Below, one piece after another: positions 9,044-17,451 of a stretch of 64,000 nucleotides of DNA (positions are counted from its first letter, which is position 1; each line of letters begins with the position of its first letter). A program made the translations under genes and the position numbers. The notes under the pieces were generated by a model. The model saw nothing but the letters and a program-made list of their open reading frames with translations, was not told where the DNA came from and ran no database searches. Origin of the DNA: Marinisporobacter balticus (lineage in GTDB: Bacteria > Bacillota > Clostridia > Peptostreptococcales > Thermotaleaceae); assembly GCF_004345705.1 (NCBI RefSeq), contig NZ_SLWV01000003.1, positions 62,001 to 126,000 of the forward strand. The letters are read 5' to 3'.

Positions 9044-9928
9044 ATGAGCAAAAATTTTACGAATGGACTGGATTTGTTAGAAACATGTAAAATCTATGAA
9101 AAAAATATAGGGCAGATCATGATTGAAAGAGAAATGGAAAATACAGGTAAAACAGAAAACGATATTATAGAGGAGATGGGGCAAAGTTTAGTAATTATGA
9201 AAAATGCGATTAAGGAGGGAATGAATAAGGACATTAAATCTGTTAGTGGACTTGTAGGAGGGGATGCAAAACTTCTTAAAAAAAGATATGAAAGTGAAAA
9301 GACTGTGTCTGGAAAGAGAATGAATAAGGCTGTTGCAAGTGCTATGGCAGTTCTAGAAGTAAATGCATCTATGGGACAAATTGTAGCTGCGCCAACAGCA
9401 GGATCAAGTGGGATTCTCCCTGGAACGTTGATAACAGTAGGTGAAGATTTTGGGTTTGATGATGATGCTTTGGTAAAGGGATTATTTACGGCGGCTGCAA
9501 TCGGGTATATTATTACAAGAAATGCAACGGTTGCAGGTGCAGAGGGAGGTTGTCAAGCTGAAACAGGTTCAGCAGCAGCAATGGCCGCAGCTGCTATTGT
9601 AGAATTGTTAGGAGGTAGACCTGAAGAAGTATTGCATGCTGCTGCAATGACTATAAAGAATATACTTGGATTGGTATGTGACCCTATTGCCGGTCTTGTA
9701 GAAGCGCCATGTGTAAAAAGAAATGCTATAGGAGCTGCAAATGCCTTGATTTGTGCAGATATGGCTTTAGCAGGGATTAAAAGTATTATCCCCTTTGATG
9801 AGGTTATTGAAGCTATGTATAAAGTTGGAAAAAGTTTACCTTGTGAATTGCGGGAGACAGCCCTAGGAGGATTAGCGAAAACACCAACAGGTGTAAAAAT
9901 TGAAGAAGAAATTTTCAACAAAAAATGA
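9044..9928 (+). CDS. sdaAA: L-serine dehydratase, iron-sulfur type, alpha subunit
   Basis: The 294-residue catalytic subunit holds an oxygen-labile [4Fe-4S] cluster. Cysteines in GAEGGCQAETGSA, GLVCDPIAG and VEAPCVKRN are the expected cluster ligands, and the glycine-rich APTAGSSGILPGTL loop forms the substrate pocket. The length and order beta-alpha match the two-polypeptide Firmicutes enzyme. AAGGAGG precedes the ATG. A strong terminator follows. The enzyme feeds serine, glycine and threonine carbon into pyruvate during amino-acid fermentation. Confidence 0.96.
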   Translation: MSKNFTNGLDLLETCKIYEKNIGQIMIEREMENTGKTENDIIEEMGQSLVIMKNAIKEGMNKDIKSVSGLVGGDAKLLKKRYESEKTVSGKRMNKAVASAMAVLEVNASMGQIVAAPTAGSSGILPGTLITVGEDFGFDDDALVKGLFTAAAIGYIITRNATVAGAEGGCQAETGSAAAMAAAAIVELLGGRPEEVLHAAAMTIKNILGLVCDPIAGLVEAPCVKRNAIGAANALICADMALAGIKSIIPFDEVIEAMYKVGKSLPCELRETALGGLAKTPTGVKIEEEIFNKK

Positions 9929-9954
9929 TGATGCAAAAGCATCATCATTTTTTT
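9923..9954 (+). terminator. Terminator after sdaAA
   Basis: A 12-bp stem AAATGATGATGC/GCATCATCATTT with a four-A loop and a T-rich tail, overlapping the sdaAA stop codon. Confidence 0.9.
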
Positions 9955-9972
9955 ATTGAAAGTTTCATGTAG

Positions 9973-11325
9973 CTATTTTTGACGGGAATCTTTTTTTGAG
10001 GGCAAATGGTTTGAATAGTATTTCCTTAATCTTTTTTGTCTGCGTATTTTTTTTTGAATCTTTAAGCGATTGAGGGTTACAATGGTTCGCCAAATAATAA
10101 AAATAAATAGGGCCCATAGTAAATAATAAAATATTGATTTTCCTGTTGGGGCATTTAGGAAAAAAGTAGCTGTTATGCCTTTTTTTTCGGGTACGGATTT
10201 TGTAGCAATTAAGTTTACTTCGCCTAAATTTTTTCCTTTAGATTTGTAAATAACTTTTCCTAATATTTGATCTTTTTGAATAGGTGCTGCAATTTCATTT
10301 TGAATTTCTGTTACTAGATCAATTGGTCCTAAATTTTTATCTTTTGGAATTGTTTTATAGAGCTTATTTTGCGTGATTAAATCTAATTGTTTCTCTACAC
10401 CATTTTTGATAGGAATGGTCTTGACTTTTTTTCTTGCATCTGTTATCTTAACAAATTGGAAGTTTTCAAAACCATAATCTATAAGTGTTCTAGAGTCTAT
10501 ATAAATGTTTTTTCCTTCAGCTTTGAGTACAACACTTATGAGTCTGTGACCATCCTTCTTTGCAGAGGTAACCAAACATTGCCGTGCTATATCTGTGTAG
10601 CCCGTTTTTACACCTTCAATAATATCATATTTGATATCAATCCATTTTTCTCTATACAATATTTTGTTTTTACCACCAACACCCCAAAGAAAACGATTAG
10701 AATTTCCTAAATAACGGGTTTCCATCTGTTTATTGGTAGGAGGAATTTGATAGTTTGCAGTTGCAACAATTTCTCTAAACTTTGGTAGGGTCATGGCATA
10801 CCTTGCAATCATAGCTAAATCATACGCTGTTGTAACATGTTTATCATTTGGTAAGCCATTAGGATTTGAAAAATTTGTATTCTTTGCCCCTAATTCTTTT
10901 GCTCTTTTGTTCATAAGTTCAGCAAATTTTTCGACAGAGCCAGAAATATGTTTTGCTAAAGCAACCGCAGCATCATTTGCTGAATCAACTAAGAGTGCAT
11001 AAAGTAGTTGTTCAATTTTTAATTCTTCTCCTTCTATTAAATAGATTCTGCTACCACCTGTAAAGGGGGTATCTTTATCGATAACAACTGTATCTTGTAA
11101 GCTTGTATTTTCCAAAGTAAGGAGTGCAGTCATAATTTTTGTTGTACTAGCTGGGTACATTTGAGTATCTGCACTTTTTTCATATAATACATCACCCGTA
11201 TCTCCATCAATTAGAATAGCACTTGGAGCTGTAATGGTCGGGAGTGATGTTACAGCAAATACAGTAGTTGAGAAGGTATTTAATAATGTAAAAAAGATGC
11301 TAAAAAACAATGTCAATTTCCGCAT
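9973..11325 (-). CDS. dacF: D-alanyl-D-alanine carboxypeptidase (DacF / PBP5-like)
   Basis: A 450-residue serine peptidase that trims D-Ala from peptidoglycan stem peptides outside the membrane. A signal peptide (about residues 1-24) is followed by the SxxK motif PASTTKIM with Ser60, the SAN motif of DSANDAAVA, and the KTG motif in GVKTGYTDIA. A C-terminal PBP5-type beta domain (about 290-395) precedes a membrane segment (SIFYYLLWALFIFIIW) and a strongly basic tail, so it is membrane-bound. The gene stands alone and converges on sdaAA. Vegetative versus sporulation role cannot be decided here. Confidence 0.92.
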   Translation of the reverse strand: MRKLTLFFSIFFTLLNTFSTTVFAVTSLPTITAPSAILIDGDTGDVLYEKSADTQMYPASTTKIMTALLTLENTSLQDTVVIDKDTPFTGGSRIYLIEGEELKIEQLLYALLVDSANDAAVALAKHISGSVEKFAELMNKRAKELGAKNTNFSNPNGLPNDKHVTTAYDLAMIARYAMTLPKFREIVATANYQIPPTNKQMETRYLGNSNRFLWGVGGKNKILYREKWIDIKYDIIEGVKTGYTDIARQCLVTSAKKDGHRLISVVLKAEGKNIYIDSRTLIDYGFENFQFVKITDARKKVKTIPIKNGVEKQLDLITQNKLYKTIPKDKNLGPIDLVTEIQNEIAAPIQKDQILGKVIYKSKGKNLGEVNLIATKSVPEKKGITATFFLNAPTGKSIFYYLLWALFIFIIWRTIVTLNRLKIQKKIRRQKRLRKYYSNHLPSKKDSRQK

Positions 11326-11639
11326 ACGTCACCTCGAATTTTTTATTAATAGATAGGCAGATAATAAATTATATAACCTTGCTTGTTATTTTAAACATTC
11401 TCTTTTAACGTTAATCTGCTACATATATGAAGCAGATGCACAATTGTAATTCATAAAAATGATTTAAAATACTTTGCAATAGCAGATACTTTATTAGTAT
11501 AACAAAAAAACAAAGAAAATTTAAGAGGAAATAAAATGATGAAAAAATTATATGTGAATAACATGAAAGAAGAATGACGAATCTATGAATAGATAACGTA
11601 TAATTTTTATATAGGATGAAATGACAAGGCGGTGACAAT
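11326..11639. other. Divergent intergenic region between dacF and the ComEA-like gene
   Basis: About 314 AT-rich bases containing the promoters of both flanking genes. A TATAAT-like element lies near 11600 but no good -35 partner was found. No coding frame or structured RNA is supported. Confidence 0.45.
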
Positions 11640-12269
11640 ATGCAAAAATTTACGAAACGCGAAGTTATGATTATAGGAACATTTATAATGGTTGTAGTAT
11701 TATTTTTATTTACAAAATATTATATGAATGGTTCAAAAGAATTTGTGTTAGAGCAAGATAATGAAAAGACGAGTGAAATAGAAACCGTGCAAGAGACGCA
11801 TACAAATGATGAACAAGAAATAAAAGAAGAAAAATGGATCATCGTAGATGTTTGTGGAGAAATCAAAAACCCTGGTATTGTAAAAGTAAAAGAAGGGGAT
11901 CGGGTTGCAGATGGGGTAAAATTAGTTGGAGGATTATTAGATACGGCAGATCGCAGGCAAATAAATATGGCAAGAATTTTACTAGATGGAGAACAAATAT
12001 ATATACCTAAAATTGGAGAGAATATTACAGGAGTACAGCAGCAAGGAACACAGGAAAGGGCTACAAATACAAACAATAAAGTGAATATAAATACGGCTTC
12101 AAAAGACGAATTAGAATCATTGAATGGAATAGGGAACGTGCTTGCAGAAAGGATTATTGAATATCGGGCGCAATATGGTAGGTTTGAAAATATTAATGCC
12201 ATTACCAATGTACCTGGGCTAGGAGAGAAAAAATTTCAGGGTATAAAAGAACATATTGTCACCAATTGA
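11640..12269 (+). CDS. ComEA-like DNA-binding protein (SLBB + helix-hairpin-helix)
   Basis: A 209-residue protein with an N-terminal membrane anchor (about residues 10-26), an acidic linker, an SLBB domain (VDVCGEIKNPGIVKVKEG, GEQIYIPKIGE) and two C-terminal helix-hairpin-helix motifs (VNINTASKDELESLNGIG, ITNVPGLGEKKFQGIK). This is the ComEA architecture: extracytoplasmic double-stranded DNA binding during transformation. No comEC gene is adjacent, which is common in clostridia, so DNA uptake itself is not demonstrated. Confidence 0.88.
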   Translation: MQKFTKREVMIIGTFIMVVVLFLFTKYYMNGSKEFVLEQDNEKTSEIETVQETHTNDEQEIKEEKWIIVDVCGEIKNPGIVKVKEGDRVADGVKLVGGLLDTADRRQINMARILLDGEQIYIPKIGENITGVQQQGTQERATNTNNKVNINTASKDELESLNGIGNVLAERIIEYRAQYGRFENINAITNVPGLGEKKFQGIKEHIVTN

Positions 12270-12447
12270 TAGTTTATATGAAATATGATAACATAGATTA
12301 TAAAAGAATAGAAGATAGAGACCAGCTAATCATAGAAAGCTCGATAAAAAATTTGAACAAAGAAAGGAATATGGTTATTAATGTTCGGTAGAAGAGGTCC
12401 TTGTTTTCTACTTAAATGATACAACTATATTATATAAGGTGATGAAC

Positions 12448-12879
12448 GTGATTCAAGAGGGAAAAGTCATTGAGGTTTTAGATCATAAAAGAGCAAAAAT
12501 ATTGATGAAAAAACATGCTGCATGCGGTGAATGTGGAGCTTGTCAATATGGACAAGAAAATATGAGTTTAAATATGATCGCTACAAATGAATTAAATGCC
12601 GAAGTTGGAGATATGGTTGAAGTAAATATGGAAACACAAAATGTCTTAGGTGCAGCGTTTATTGCGTATGGCATTCCATTATTTGCATTAGTACTAGGTA
12701 TAGGAGTCGGTAGCTTCTTATTAAAGAAAATTGGATTTACAGAAAATATTGAGATGTATGCGATCGGCATTGGTTTTCTTTTAACAGGAATTAGCTATGT
12801 GATGATTAAGATGAATGAAGAATCATTTAAGAATGACAAAAAATATATGCCTGTCATATCCAAAATACTAGATAAATAA
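12448..12879 (+). CDS. RseC/SoxR-reducing-system family membrane protein
   Basis: A 143-residue protein. The N-terminal half has four clustered cysteine positions of the RseC/MucC family in HAACGECGACQYGQ, and two membrane segments follow (about 75-95 and 102-122). Family members reset redox-active SoxR or modulate sigma factors in proteobacteria, and in clostridia are often Rnf-associated; the role here is open. In-frame GTG 12439 and ATG 12442 lie within or against the AAGGTGA ribosome site, so GTG 12448 is preferred by spacing. Confidence 0.75.
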   Translation: MIQEGKVIEVLDHKRAKILMKKHAACGECGACQYGQENMSLNMIATNELNAEVGDMVEVNMETQNVLGAAFIAYGIPLFALVLGIGVGSFLLKKIGFTENIEMYAIGIGFLLTGISYVMIKMNEESFKNDKKYMPVISKILDK

Positions 12880-12960
12880 TCATTAAGTGGAGAAGTTTTT
12901 TTGAAAGAGGATCAAACCTTAGGGGAATCTTATAGAGATGCAAATGAAAATATTTATTTA

Positions 12961-12998
12961 TAAAATATAGAGGCGCTTACAACGTCTCTATATTTTAT
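12961..12998. terminator. Bidirectional terminator between RseC-like gene and thrE genes
   Basis: Stem TAAAATATAGAG/CTCTATATTTTA extended by GCG/CGT around a short loop, between converging genes. Confidence 0.75.
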
Positions 12999-13005
12999 AG
13001 TAACG

Positions 13006-13458
13006 CTACATGCTGCTTTTTATTGTTTTAAATTTAGTCTTTAATTGTACAATCATTCTTGTCATTGAGGATACGATTAATAGTGCTACAGCAATGCCAC
13101 CAGCTGTAAACATTGTTTCACTTCCTACTAAAGCAAATTTGTTGAAATCTCTTTCAACTACAGCCATCATTGTATAATACATGCCTGCTCCAGGAACTAA
13201 AGGAATGATTCCAGGAATTACAAATACAGTTACGGTTTCTTTAAATTTCCGAGCAAAAATTTCACTAATGATCGCAACAATACATGCACCAATGAATGAA
13301 TCGACAATAGGGGAATGAAAATAGTTATTTGAAAATGCATAAGCGATCCATCCAATTCCACCAGCAAAAGAAGCTTTGAGGATGGCTTTTTTAGGAATAT
13401 TGAATAACACTGCAAATCCAATAGTAGATAGAAAAGCGAAAACAAATTGTAAAAGCAT
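13006..13458 (-). CDS. Threonine/serine exporter family, small subunit (ThrE C-terminal half)
   Basis: A 150-residue membrane protein corresponding to the C-terminal half of actinobacterial ThrE (the ThrE_2 family). It contains four or five hydrophobic helices and the conserved stretch IPGIIPLVPGAGMYYTM. The ATG at 13458 has AGGAGG upstream and overlaps the TAA of the preceding gene by one base (TAATG), so the two halves are translationally coupled. Presumed to export L-serine/L-threonine with its partner. Confidence 0.85.
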   Translation of the reverse strand: MLLQFVFAFLSTIGFAVLFNIPKKAILKASFAGGIGWIAYAFSNNYFHSPIVDSFIGACIVAIISEIFARKFKETVTVFVIPGIIPLVPGAGMYYTMMAVVERDFNKFALVGSETMFTAGGIAVALLIVSSMTRMIVQLKTKFKTIKSSM

Positions 13459-14240
13459 TATGAAATTCCTCCTCTCAAATAGATCCATGCGTTCATAACA
13501 GTACCAACACCTACTGCTATAGATATGGCAATAATAATTGCTTCGGCAGATCTAGCCACACCAGATAATAATTCGCCAGAGATGGAATCGCGTACAGCAT
13601 TGGTTATGGCAACACCAGGAACTAAAATCATAATAGAGCTGATAATAATCTTATCAATATTTATGCCTAAATGAATATTTACTGCTAGTATTGCTAATAG
13701 GGCAGCAATTATTCCGCCAATAAAATTTTGGATAAATAGATTTGAATTCAAATGCTCAATAAAAGATACAGAAATATAAACTAATATAGAAATGATAAAG
13801 GAACTAAGAGAATCAATATAAGTTGCACCTAATAAAAGACCAAAGCATGCTGAAGCAATACCAGAACAAAATAGTTTTATTTTTTTAGGATATTTAGAAA
13901 GCGTATCAATTTTTTTTAAAATTTCCATACCTTCTTCAACGGATAAATTAGATACAGATACCTTTCTTGAAAAATCATTTATTTGAGAAACCTTATTCAA
14001 ATCAATAGTTCTTGTTTTAATTCTTTTAATAAAAGTAACTACTTTTGTATCCGCATTTCCCTGATCTACTGAGACAAATATGCCAGTAGGTATGACAAAG
14101 GATTCTACATAGGAGATATTGTAGGCTTGACATATTCGAATAATAGTATCTTCGACCCGATAAGTTTCTGCGCCATTTTGTAGCATAATTTCTCCTGCAT
14201 AAAGCGCTAAGGAAAGAATATTTTTCGTTGTATGATACAT
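13458..14240 (-). CDS. Threonine/serine exporter family, large subunit (ThrE N-terminal half)
   Basis: A 260-residue protein of the ThrE/DUF1212 family. A cytosolic N-terminal part (GEIMLQNGAETYRVEDTI, SFVIPTGIFVS) is followed by five hydrophobic helices from about residue 118 and the motif LVPGVAITNAVRDSI. It forms a split ThrE with the downstream gene. The start has GGAGGG eight bases upstream. Location between serine dehydratase and serine hydroxymethyltransferase fits a serine/threonine transport role. Confidence 0.87.
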   Translation of the reverse strand: MYHTTKNILSLALYAGEIMLQNGAETYRVEDTIIRICQAYNISYVESFVIPTGIFVSVDQGNADTKVVTFIKRIKTRTIDLNKVSQINDFSRKVSVSNLSVEEGMEILKKIDTLSKYPKKIKLFCSGIASACFGLLLGATYIDSLSSFIISILVYISVSFIEHLNSNLFIQNFIGGIIAALLAILAVNIHLGINIDKIIISSIMILVPGVAITNAVRDSISGELLSGVARSAEAIIIAISIAVGVGTVMNAWIYLRGGIS

Positions 14241-14477
14241 AAATTACCCTCCTTTATCTTAAAGCAAAATCAATTATACCAGAATGTAAATTGGGTTACA
14301 ATACAATATAAAAGTATAATTCAATGCAATGTTTTTCTTAATATATTGTATAGGTGCGGGGAACTATAATATAATAACAATATATATAGAAAACTTGTAA
14401 ATTTAGGCAATAGAAATTATAATAAGAAGGAGCAACATTATTAAAAACGATGATACATAAGAAGGGAGAATAGACAA

Positions 14478-15710
14478 ATGAATTTTGATAACTTGAAAAA
14501 TGTGGATAGAGATGTGTATACTGCCATACAAGACGAAATAGGCAGACAACAAAGCAAGATAGAATTAATTGCATCTGAAAACTTTGTAAGTGAAGCTGTA
14601 ATGGAGGCTATGGGTAGCCAGCTAACCAACAAGTATGCTGAAGGATATCCTGCTAAAAGATATTATGGAGGATGTGAGTATGTTGATGTAGTAGAAGATT
14701 TAGCTAGGGATCGACTAAAAAAATTGTTTCATGCAGAACATGCAAATGTTCAGCCACATTCAGGAGCGAATGCGAATATTGGTGTATATTTTGCCATATT
14801 AAATCCAGGAGATACTGTTTTAGGTATGAATCTTTCTCATGGAGGACATCTTACACATGGAAGTCCTGTAAACATTTCTGGAAAATACTATAATTTTGTA
14901 GAGTATGGTGTAAATCAAGAATCAGAAGTAATTGATTATGATGAAGTTTTAAAGATTGCAAAAGAAATAAAACCTAAATTGATTGTTGCAGGTGCAAGTG
15001 CATATCCAAGAGTGATTGATTTTGAAAAATTCAGACAAATAGCTGATGAAGTGGGTGCTTACTTAATGGTAGATATGGCACATATAGCCGGATTAGTAGT
15101 AGCAGGCCTTCATCCAAATCCATGTGAACATGCACACTTTGTTACAACAACAACCCATAAAACATTAAGGGGACCAAGAGGTGGCGCGATTCTTTGTAAA
15201 GAAGAATTTGCAAAAAAAATTGATAAAGCAATTTTCCCAGGATTACAAGGTGGACCTCTTATGCATGTTATTGCTGCGAAAGCTGTTAGTTTCAAAGAAG
15301 CATTAGCAGAAGAATTTAAAGATTATCAGCAACAAATCATAAAAAATGCCAAGCGGTTATCAGAAGAATTAATCAAAAGAGATTTTAGATTAGTTTCAGG
15401 TGGAACAGATAATCATTTAATTTTAATCGATCTAAGAAATAAAAATATAACCGGTAAAGCAGCAGAAAAGTTGCTTGATGAAGCAGGCGTAACAGTGAAT
15501 AAAAATACGATTCCATATGATCCTGAGAGTCCTTTTGTAACGAGTGGTGTTAGAATAGGTACACCTGCAGTGACAACAAGAGGCATGAAGGAAGAAGACA
15601 TGGTAGAGATCGCAGAAATTATTGGAAATATCATTGATGCTCCTAAAAATATAGGAAAAGTAAAAGAAATGGTAGAAAAATTGTGTGCAAAATTTCCATT
15701 ATATAAATAA
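14478..15710 (+). CDS. glyA: Serine hydroxymethyltransferase
   Basis: A 410-residue PLP enzyme interconverting serine and glycine with tetrahydrofolate. The PLP lysine is Lys228 in TTTTHKTLRGPRGG; other family motifs are SENFVSEAV, YAEGYPAKRYYGG and QPHSGANAN. Length is normal. GGGAG precedes the ATG. The gene diverges from the split exporter and ends in a terminator hairpin. It links the serine genes here to one-carbon metabolism. Confidence 0.98.
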   Translation: MNFDNLKNVDRDVYTAIQDEIGRQQSKIELIASENFVSEAVMEAMGSQLTNKYAEGYPAKRYYGGCEYVDVVEDLARDRLKKLFHAEHANVQPHSGANANIGVYFAILNPGDTVLGMNLSHGGHLTHGSPVNISGKYYNFVEYGVNQESEVIDYDEVLKIAKEIKPKLIVAGASAYPRVIDFEKFRQIADEVGAYLMVDMAHIAGLVVAGLHPNPCEHAHFVTTTTHKTLRGPRGGAILCKEEFAKKIDKAIFPGLQGGPLMHVIAAKAVSFKEALAEEFKDYQQQIIKNAKRLSEELIKRDFRLVSGGTDNHLILIDLRNKNITGKAAEKLLDEAGVTVNKNTIPYDPESPFVTSGVRIGTPAVTTRGMKEEDMVEIAEIIGNIIDAPKNIGKVKEMVEKLCAKFPLYK

Positions 15711-15738
15711 AACATGACATTTTGTCATGTTTTATTTA
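15708..15738 (+). terminator. Terminator after glyA
   Basis: Stem AAAACATGACA/TGTCATGTTTT around a T-rich loop followed by ATTTAT, overlapping the glyA stop. Confidence 0.85.
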
Positions 15739-15834
15739 TCAGGTATGAATGAACTACTTATTTTTAAAATGGGAGATGAGAAACCCCGTTAATCAAGTTC
15801 TAAGTTTTATGTAAAATGAAAGGACGGGATTTTT

Positions 15835-17229
15835 ATGGGCGTTTATACACGTGAAATAATAGAAACCATACTACAGTATATTGATGAAGGGGTGCATATC
15901 GTAGATCATGAAGGGAAAACCATTCTCTATAATCGCGCAATGGCAGAACTTGAAGGAATGGATAAGACGGATGTTTTAAATAAAAACATTTTAGAAGTGT
16001 TCCCTACGTTAAATAAAGATAATAGTACATTATTACGTGTGCTAACTACAGAAGAAAAACTAGTGAACCATCCTCAGGTATATTTGAATAATCACAATAA
16101 AGAAATAACAACGATTAGTACAACTATGCCAATTTATTCTAAAAATAAAAAAATAGGTTCTATAGAGATTGCAAAAAATATTACGAAGATTAAGCAATTG
16201 TCAGATCAAATTATGTCTCTTCAGATGCAATTATCTAAACCTGAAGAACAGAAAATATTTCGAAAAAAATTTACATTTCCGAGTATTATCGGGGAAAATG
16301 ACAATTTTAGAAAAGCCATTGAATATGCAAAGAAAGCAGCAAAGTTTTCATCTAGTGTCCTAATATATGGTGAAACGGGTACAGGAAAAGAATTAGTAGC
16401 CCAAAGTATTCATTATGAAAGCTTTAGAGCAAATAAACCATTTCTTGCACAAAATTGTGCAGCGATACCAGAAAGCTTGTTAGAAGGAATTCTCTTTGGA
16501 ACAGTAAAGGGTGGCTTTACGGGAGCTATTGATCGACCTGGATTATTTGAGCAATCCAATGGTGGGACTATTTTTTTGGATGAAATCAATTCGATGGGAA
16601 TGCAATTACAATCAAAATTATTAAGAGTACTCCAAGAAGGTACCATTCGTAGGGTAGGTGGAATGAAAGATCTATCAATAGATGTAAGAATTATTGGAAG
16701 TACCAATGAAGAACCCTATGAGGCAATAGAAAAAGGGAAAATTAGAAAGGACTTGTTCTATAGGCTAAATGTAATCCCTATCAACCTACCGCCTTTAAGA
16801 GAAAAAAAAGATGATATAAAATTGTTAGCAAAGCATTTTATAAATAAATATAATAACAAGCTAAATAAAAAAGTAGAGGAAATAGAAGCAAGTGTATTAG
16901 ATGCTTTTGAGCAGTACAAATGGCCAGGAAATATAAGAGAATTAGAAAATGCGATTGAAGGTGCAATGAATATTGTTGAATATGAAACAATATTAAAAAA
17001 ATTGCATTTTTCTCCTCAAATCAATGCAAAAATATTTGCGTTTTCTTATGATAAGCATTATAACATGAAACAAAATCTTCCAGATACATTAATAGAAATT
17101 GAAAAAAACATTATTACAGAAGCATTGAAATCATGTAATAACAATATTTCAAAGGCGGCATTTCATCTAGGGATTAAAAGACAAACATTGCAACATAAAT
17201 TAAAAAAATTAAATATTATTGCAAAATAA
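15835..17229 (+). CDS. Sigma-54-dependent PAS / AAA+ / HTH activator of the ornithine operon
   Basis: A 464-residue enhancer-binding protein. It has an N-terminal PAS sensor (about 5-115), a short coiled linker, an AAA+ domain (about 150-380) with Walker A GETGTGKE, Walker B GGTIFLDEINSM and the sigma-54 contact loop written here as GGFTGA rather than GAFTGA, and a Fis-type helix-turn-helix at the C-terminus (NNISKAAFHLGIKRQTLQHK). The layout resembles RocR, the arginine/ornithine catabolism activator of Bacillus. A consensus -24/-12 promoter sits between it and ord, so control of the ornithine operon is the natural inference. Confidence 0.9.
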   Translation: MGVYTREIIETILQYIDEGVHIVDHEGKTILYNRAMAELEGMDKTDVLNKNILEVFPTLNKDNSTLLRVLTTEEKLVNHPQVYLNNHNKEITTISTTMPIYSKNKKIGSIEIAKNITKIKQLSDQIMSLQMQLSKPEEQKIFRKKFTFPSIIGENDNFRKAIEYAKKAAKFSSSVLIYGETGTGKELVAQSIHYESFRANKPFLAQNCAAIPESLLEGILFGTVKGGFTGAIDRPGLFEQSNGGTIFLDEINSMGMQLQSKLLRVLQEGTIRRVGGMKDLSIDVRIIGSTNEEPYEAIEKGKIRKDLFYRLNVIPINLPPLREKKDDIKLLAKHFINKYNNKLNKKVEEIEASVLDAFEQYKWPGNIRELENAIEGAMNIVEYETILKKLHFSPQINAKIFAFSYDKHYNMKQNLPDTLIEIEKNIITEALKSCNNNISKAAFHLGIKRQTLQHKLKKLNIIAK

Positions 17230-17277
17230 ACCGCAAAAAAATTTGCATGATCATGCAAATTTTTTTGCGGTTTATTT
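17224..17277. repeat. 54-bp perfect palindrome between regulator and ornithine operon
   Basis: The left arm 17224-17250 and right arm 17251-17277 are exact reverse complements with no loop, and the palindrome contains the regulator stop codon. Its core is TTTGCATGATCATGCAAA. It may terminate the regulator transcript, but it is also placed about 140-190 bases upstream of the sigma-54 promoter, where activator sites usually lie. Confidence 0.85.
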
Positions 17278-17389
17278 GTGTCAAAAATTAATAGATAAAA
17301 TAAAATGAATAAATATACAGAAAAAATGAAAAAAATGATAATAAATAGCATATACTTACAAAAGCTATAAAAAAATTCAAGTAAAAAAG

Positions 17390-17405
17390 TGGCATGGGAA
17401 TTGCA
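17390..17405 (+). promoter_or_regulatory. Sigma-54 (-24/-12) promoter of the ord operon
   Basis: TGGCATGGGAATTGCA fits the sigma-54 consensus TGGCAC-N5-TTGCA at every key position except the last base of the first block (T for C), with correct GG-to-GC spacing. It is 46 bases before the ord ATG and directly downstream of the sigma-54 activator gene. Confidence 0.9.
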
Positions 17406-17451
17406 AATATTATTAACAAAATAAAAAAATAAACTTTGGAGGTATAGACAA

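Noticed and set aside
9553..9948. 131-codon antisense frame over sdaAA
   Set aside because: Low-complexity shadow of the alanine-rich alpha subunit; the sense protein is fully conserved.
11720..12208. 162-codon antisense frame over the ComEA-like gene
   Set aside because: Ser/Phe/Pro-rich shadow typical of antisense translation of Lys/Glu-rich coding DNA.
13230..13445. Alternative minus-strand frame inside the small ThrE subunit
   Set aside because: The 13006-13458 frame has AGGAGG, overlap with the partner gene and recognisable ThrE sequence.
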